Below, piece by piece: positions 61,296 to 64,000 of a stretch of DNA of 64,000 nt (its first letter is position 1; each line of letters begins with the position of its first letter). Made by a program: the position numbers and the translations under genes. Source of the stretch: Desulfosporosinus sp. I2 (GTDB lineage: Bacteria > Bacillota > Desulfitobacteriia > Desulfitobacteriales > Desulfitobacteriaceae); assembly GCF_000960765.1 (NCBI RefSeq), contig NZ_JYNH01000005.1:34150-98149 (forward strand). Reading direction: 5' to 3'. The notes under the pieces are model-generated. The model saw nothing but the letters and a program-made list of their open reading frames with translations, did no database searches and was not told the origin of the DNA.

Positions 61296-62294
61296 ATGTT
61301 AAAAAGAAAATTATCGCTCTTTTTGACCTCCCTTGCAATTGTCGGCCTTCTTGTAACTGGGTGTGGTCAAGCCCAACCCGCTGCCACTACTCCGTCTAGT
61401 TCACCAGTAGCAGCCGTATCTCTTCCTGCAGAAGACCCAGCAAAAGCAATTAAAGGAGCTGTTGAAACTTACTTCAATGATATTGGCTCTAATGTTAAAG
61501 ACTCCTATAAGATAGCTGAGAAAGATTTAAAGGATGCGCTCGATAAAACCCCCGATAAATACGTAATATTGGATGTTCGTCGTGCGGATGCATATGCTCA
61601 AGGACATATTAAGGGAGCTATTAACGTGCCCTATGGCCCAGATATCGCTAAAAACCTGGATAGCATCCGAGCAATCGCCAAAGACAAAACGTTAATCGTT
61701 GCTTGCTATACCGGACAGACCGCCGGTCAAACAGATTCACTTCTCAATGTTGCCGGAATCAAGACCCTCTCCTTAAACTCAGGAATGGGTGGCAGCGGCA
61801 CTGCAGGCTTTGAGACCAGGGGTTGGTTAGGGCAGAAGTATCCGACTGTAACAGAACCAACTGTAATGCCTACAGTTCCTGCAGTCGCTAGTAAGAGCAA
61901 AGCAATTGATGAGGCAGTTCAGAAATATTTTAATGAATTGCCAAAAGATTCCAATAAAATTGAGCTCCCGGTTATGAAAGATGCCCTTGCCAAAGAGGCT
62001 GACAAATACTACTTGGTTGATGTTCGCAAAGCTGAAGATTTTGCTAAAGGCCACATTAAAGGCGCGGTAAACATTTCCTACGGTCCTGACATCGCGAAAA
62101 ACCTCGATTCGATCAAGGAAAAAAGCAAAGGTAAAACTGTCGTTGTCTATTGTTATACCGGACAAACGGCTGGGCAAACCGACTCCATGCTTAATATCTA
62201 TGGCATTCCCACAAAGAGTCTGAATTTCGGATTCGGTATGGCTGGCTTTAGTAAAGGGTGGAGTTCTGACAAATCTTATGAAGTTGTACAATAA
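61296..62294 (+). CDS. Double-rhodanese lipoprotein
   Basis: The 332-residue protein has a lipobox (LLVTGCGQA) and two tandem rhodanese domains (about 50-180 and 200-330) that resemble each other closely, so they come from an internal duplication. Each has its active-site cysteine in CYTGQTAGQTDS. It sits outside the membrane and probably handles sulfane sulfur or thiosulfate made or used by the neighbouring molybdoenzyme. GAGAGGATG precedes the ATG. A palindromic site and a terminator flank it. Confidence 0.87.
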   Translation: MLKRKLSLFLTSLAIVGLLVTGCGQAQPAATTPSSSPVAAVSLPAEDPAKAIKGAVETYFNDIGSNVKDSYKIAEKDLKDALDKTPDKYVILDVRRADAYAQGHIKGAINVPYGPDIAKNLDSIRAIAKDKTLIVACYTGQTAGQTDSLLNVAGIKTLSLNSGMGGSGTAGFETRGWLGQKYPTVTEPTVMPTVPAVASKSKAIDEAVQKYFNELPKDSNKIELPVMKDALAKEADKYYLVDVRKAEDFAKGHIKGAVNISYGPDIAKNLDSIKEKSKGKTVVVYCYTGQTAGQTDSMLNIYGIPTKSLNFGFGMAGFSKGWSSDKSYEVVQ

Positions 62295-62321
62295 TACGAG
62301 TCATTTAGTTATCTGAAGAAT

Positions 62322-62357
62322 AAAGGCATGCCAATTTTGATGATTGACATGCCTTTT
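62322..62357 (+). terminator. Terminator after the double-rhodanese gene
   Basis: AAAGGCATGCCAAT and ATTGACATGCCTTT pair with one mismatch, followed by TGTCATATT. It shares the GGCATG stem with the terminator at 49836. Confidence 0.75.
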
Positions 62358-62389
62358 GTCATATTATTTGATAAAAACCCTAGAGTTTA

Positions 62390-64000
62390 TCAATATTGCA
62401 TTTCTGCATAACGCTTTAAAGTCTGATATTTTTCTCGAGCATGTCCTTCTGCCTCGTCGAACATCTCTTGAGCAACTTCCGGGAAAACGTTCATCAGAGA
62501 AGAATATCGGATTTCGCCTTTTAAGAAATCTTGGAAGGAAGCCGAAGGCTCTTTTGAGTCTAGAACAAACGGGTTCTTACCTTGCTCTTTAAGACGGGGG
62601 TCATGTCGCCAGAGATGCCAATACCCTGCTTCGACAGCCTTCTTCTGTTCAAGGATACTCGTGCCCATACCGGATTTAATCCCGTGGTTCACACAAGTAG
62701 CATAAGCAATAATAATCGACGGTCCACGATAGCTTTCAGCTTCAGCAATTGCCTTAATCGTTTGATTCATGTTAGCACCCATAGCTATTTGAGCAACATA
62801 GACATAACCGTAGGTCGTAGCAATCAATCCTAGATCCTTTTTGCGGACCTTCTTCCCGGCGGCTGCAAATTTAGCAATGGCGGCGGTCTGGGTTGCCTTT
62901 GAGGCTTGTCCACCCGTATTGGAGTAAACCTCCGTATCCATGACTAGGATATTCACGTCATCTCCGCTCGCGATGACATGGTCTATGCCATTATAACCAA
63001 TATCATAAGCAAAGCCATCCCCGCCAAAAATCCAAACAGAGGGTTTGATGAGATAATCTTTCTTCCCCTTGATTTCACGCACAATCGGATTACCAGCAGC
63101 ATCTTCCTTGCTCATCGCTTCAAGTACGCGGGCAGAGGCTCGTTTTGATCCTTCTCCATCCTCCATGTTTTCTAGCCATTCCCTGAAAGCTTCTTTGAGG
63201 TTTTCGCCAATCGTACTCTCCAAGCCCTGTTGCATAAGCTGAGCTAGTTTAGCTCGAATTTGCTTTGAACCCAGATATATGCCATAGCCAAACTCAGCAT
63301 TATCTTCAAAGAGTGGACTCATCCAGGCGGGTCCTTTGCCTTCTGCATTAACCGTATAAGGAATAGACGGTGCACTGCCGCCCCAGATGGAGGAACAACC
63401 TGTTGCGTTAGCAATTAACATACGGTCACCATATAACTGTGTAATAAGTCGAGCATAAGGGGTCTCACCACAGCCTGGACAAGCTCCATGGAACTCCAGC
63501 AGTGGACGAGCGAATTGACTCCCTTTTAAAGTCTTAACATCCATGAGCTGACGTTTTTCGGTGACATTTTTAATCGCATATTCCCAGTTTTCTGATTCCA
63601 TTTCAATCTCATGGTCGGCGGGTTTCATCACAATTGCTTTACCGGGTGCCGGACAAACGTCAGCACAGTTTGCACAACCTGTACAATCAAGGGGCGTAAC
63701 CTGAATACGATAGTGGTAACCTTCCAGCCCTTTGCCGATAGGCTTCTTCGTCTTGAAAGTATCCGGAGCTTTTTCAAGCTCGCTATCATCCAAGAGGAAA
63801 GGCCGAATGGTGGCATGGGGGCAGACATAGGCACACTGATTACACTGAATACATTGATCGATTTGCCATTCGGGTAAATAAACTGCAATTCCCCGTTTTT
63901 CGTACCGTGTTGTGCTTAAAGGAAAAGTACCATCCTCAACCCCGACAAAAGCACTCGTCGGGAGGTCTTCTCCATCGTGACGAGCCATAGGTCGCTGAAT
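62390..64000 (-). CDS. nifJ: Pyruvate:ferredoxin oxidoreductase, C-terminal part (gene cut by window edge)
   Basis: The 537 residues visible are the C-terminal portion of a single-chain PFOR of about 1170 residues. They have two [4Fe-4S] motifs (CIQCNQCAYVCP and CTGCANCADVCP), then the thiamine-diphosphate domain with EFHGACPGCGETPY, FGGDGFAYDIGYNGIDH and DTEVYSNTGGQ. It splits pyruvate to acetyl-CoA and CO2, reducing ferredoxin. The frame stays open to the window edge, so the start lies outside. It converges on the double-rhodanese gene. Confidence 0.95.
   Translation of the reverse strand: MQRPMARHDGEDLPTSAFVGVEDGTFPLSTTRYEKRGIAVYLPEWQIDQCIQCNQCAYVCPHATIRPFLLDDSELEKAPDTFKTKKPIGKGLEGYHYRIQVTPLDCTGCANCADVCPAPGKAIVMKPADHEIEMESENWEYAIKNVTEKRQLMDVKTLKGSQFARPLLEFHGACPGCGETPYARLITQLYGDRMLIANATGCSSIWGGSAPSIPYTVNAEGKGPAWMSPLFEDNAEFGYGIYLGSKQIRAKLAQLMQQGLESTIGENLKEAFREWLENMEDGEGSKRASARVLEAMSKEDAAGNPIVREIKGKKDYLIKPSVWIFGGDGFAYDIGYNGIDHVIASGDDVNILVMDTEVYSNTGGQASKATQTAAIAKFAAAGKKVRKKDLGLIATTYGYVYVAQIAMGANMNQTIKAIAEAESYRGPSIIIAYATCVNHGIKSGMGTSILEQKKAVEAGYWHLWRHDPRLKEQGKNPFVLDSKEPSASFQDFLKGEIRYSSLMNVFPEVAQEMFDEAEGHAREKYQTLKRYAEMQY

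Overview
The window looks like chromosomal DNA from a low-GC, spore-forming, anaerobic Firmicute, most likely a Desulfitobacteriaceae member close to Desulfosporosinus or Desulfitobacterium. This is an inference from content: three spore-related genes (tlp, yyaC and a DUF3787 spore-surface type protein), rubrerythrin, aldehyde:ferredoxin oxidoreductase, pyruvate:ferredoxin oxidoreductase, a periplasmic molybdopterin sulfur reductase, a Rieske/cytochrome b complex with a multiheme cytochrome, and strong Shine-Dalgarno sequences with frequent TTG/GTG starts. No rRNA, tRNA, CRISPR array or intact mobile element was found.

Layout. 0-10 kb: MFS exporter, membrane GGDEF protein, lipoprotein MBL-LTD protein with its DUF3006 partner, ferredoxin, threonine aldolase, Nudix hydrolase, a frameshifted HD-GYP gene and an NhaC antiporter with DUF3786. 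10.9-11.7 kb: about 740 bp with no convincing gene, but with a perfect-consensus promoter, an intrinsic terminator and a 15-bp long-range stem, a candidate large non-coding RNA. 11.8-14.8 kb: two damaged M42 peptidase genes in tandem, an FAH-family hydrolase and cysK. 15.1-17.8 kb: a three-gene cbb3-like oxidase operon. 18-31 kb: housekeeping, spore and transport genes, plus a rearrangement scar at about 21.07 kb. 31-34 kb: an eroded region with a palindromic repeat copy, xpt, an IS1182-type transposase remnant and a gene with several inactivating lesions. 34-49 kb: transporters, ParA, a PAS-GGDEF-HD-GYP protein, pheA, an M48 protease carrying an in-frame copy of the same palindromic repeat, citrate synthase and a TetR-RND efflux operon.

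50-62.3 kb reads as a sulfur-respiration island: a split YeeE/YedE (TsuA-like) transporter around a TusA-like protein, a LysR regulator, a Rieske/cytochrome b/multiheme cytochrome operon, a PsrABC-like molybdoenzyme operon with its TorD chaperone, and two rhodanese lipoproteins that are transcribed divergently from a repeat-rich control region. A plausible combined role is uptake or periplasmic reduction of thiosulfate or polysulfide, with menaquinol-linked electron transfer. The window ends inside pyruvate:ferredoxin oxidoreductase.

Four clusters of GGGGAC-type palindromic repeats sit between genes. Several genes carry single-base contractions in homopolymer runs. These could be true pseudogenes or assembly errors.
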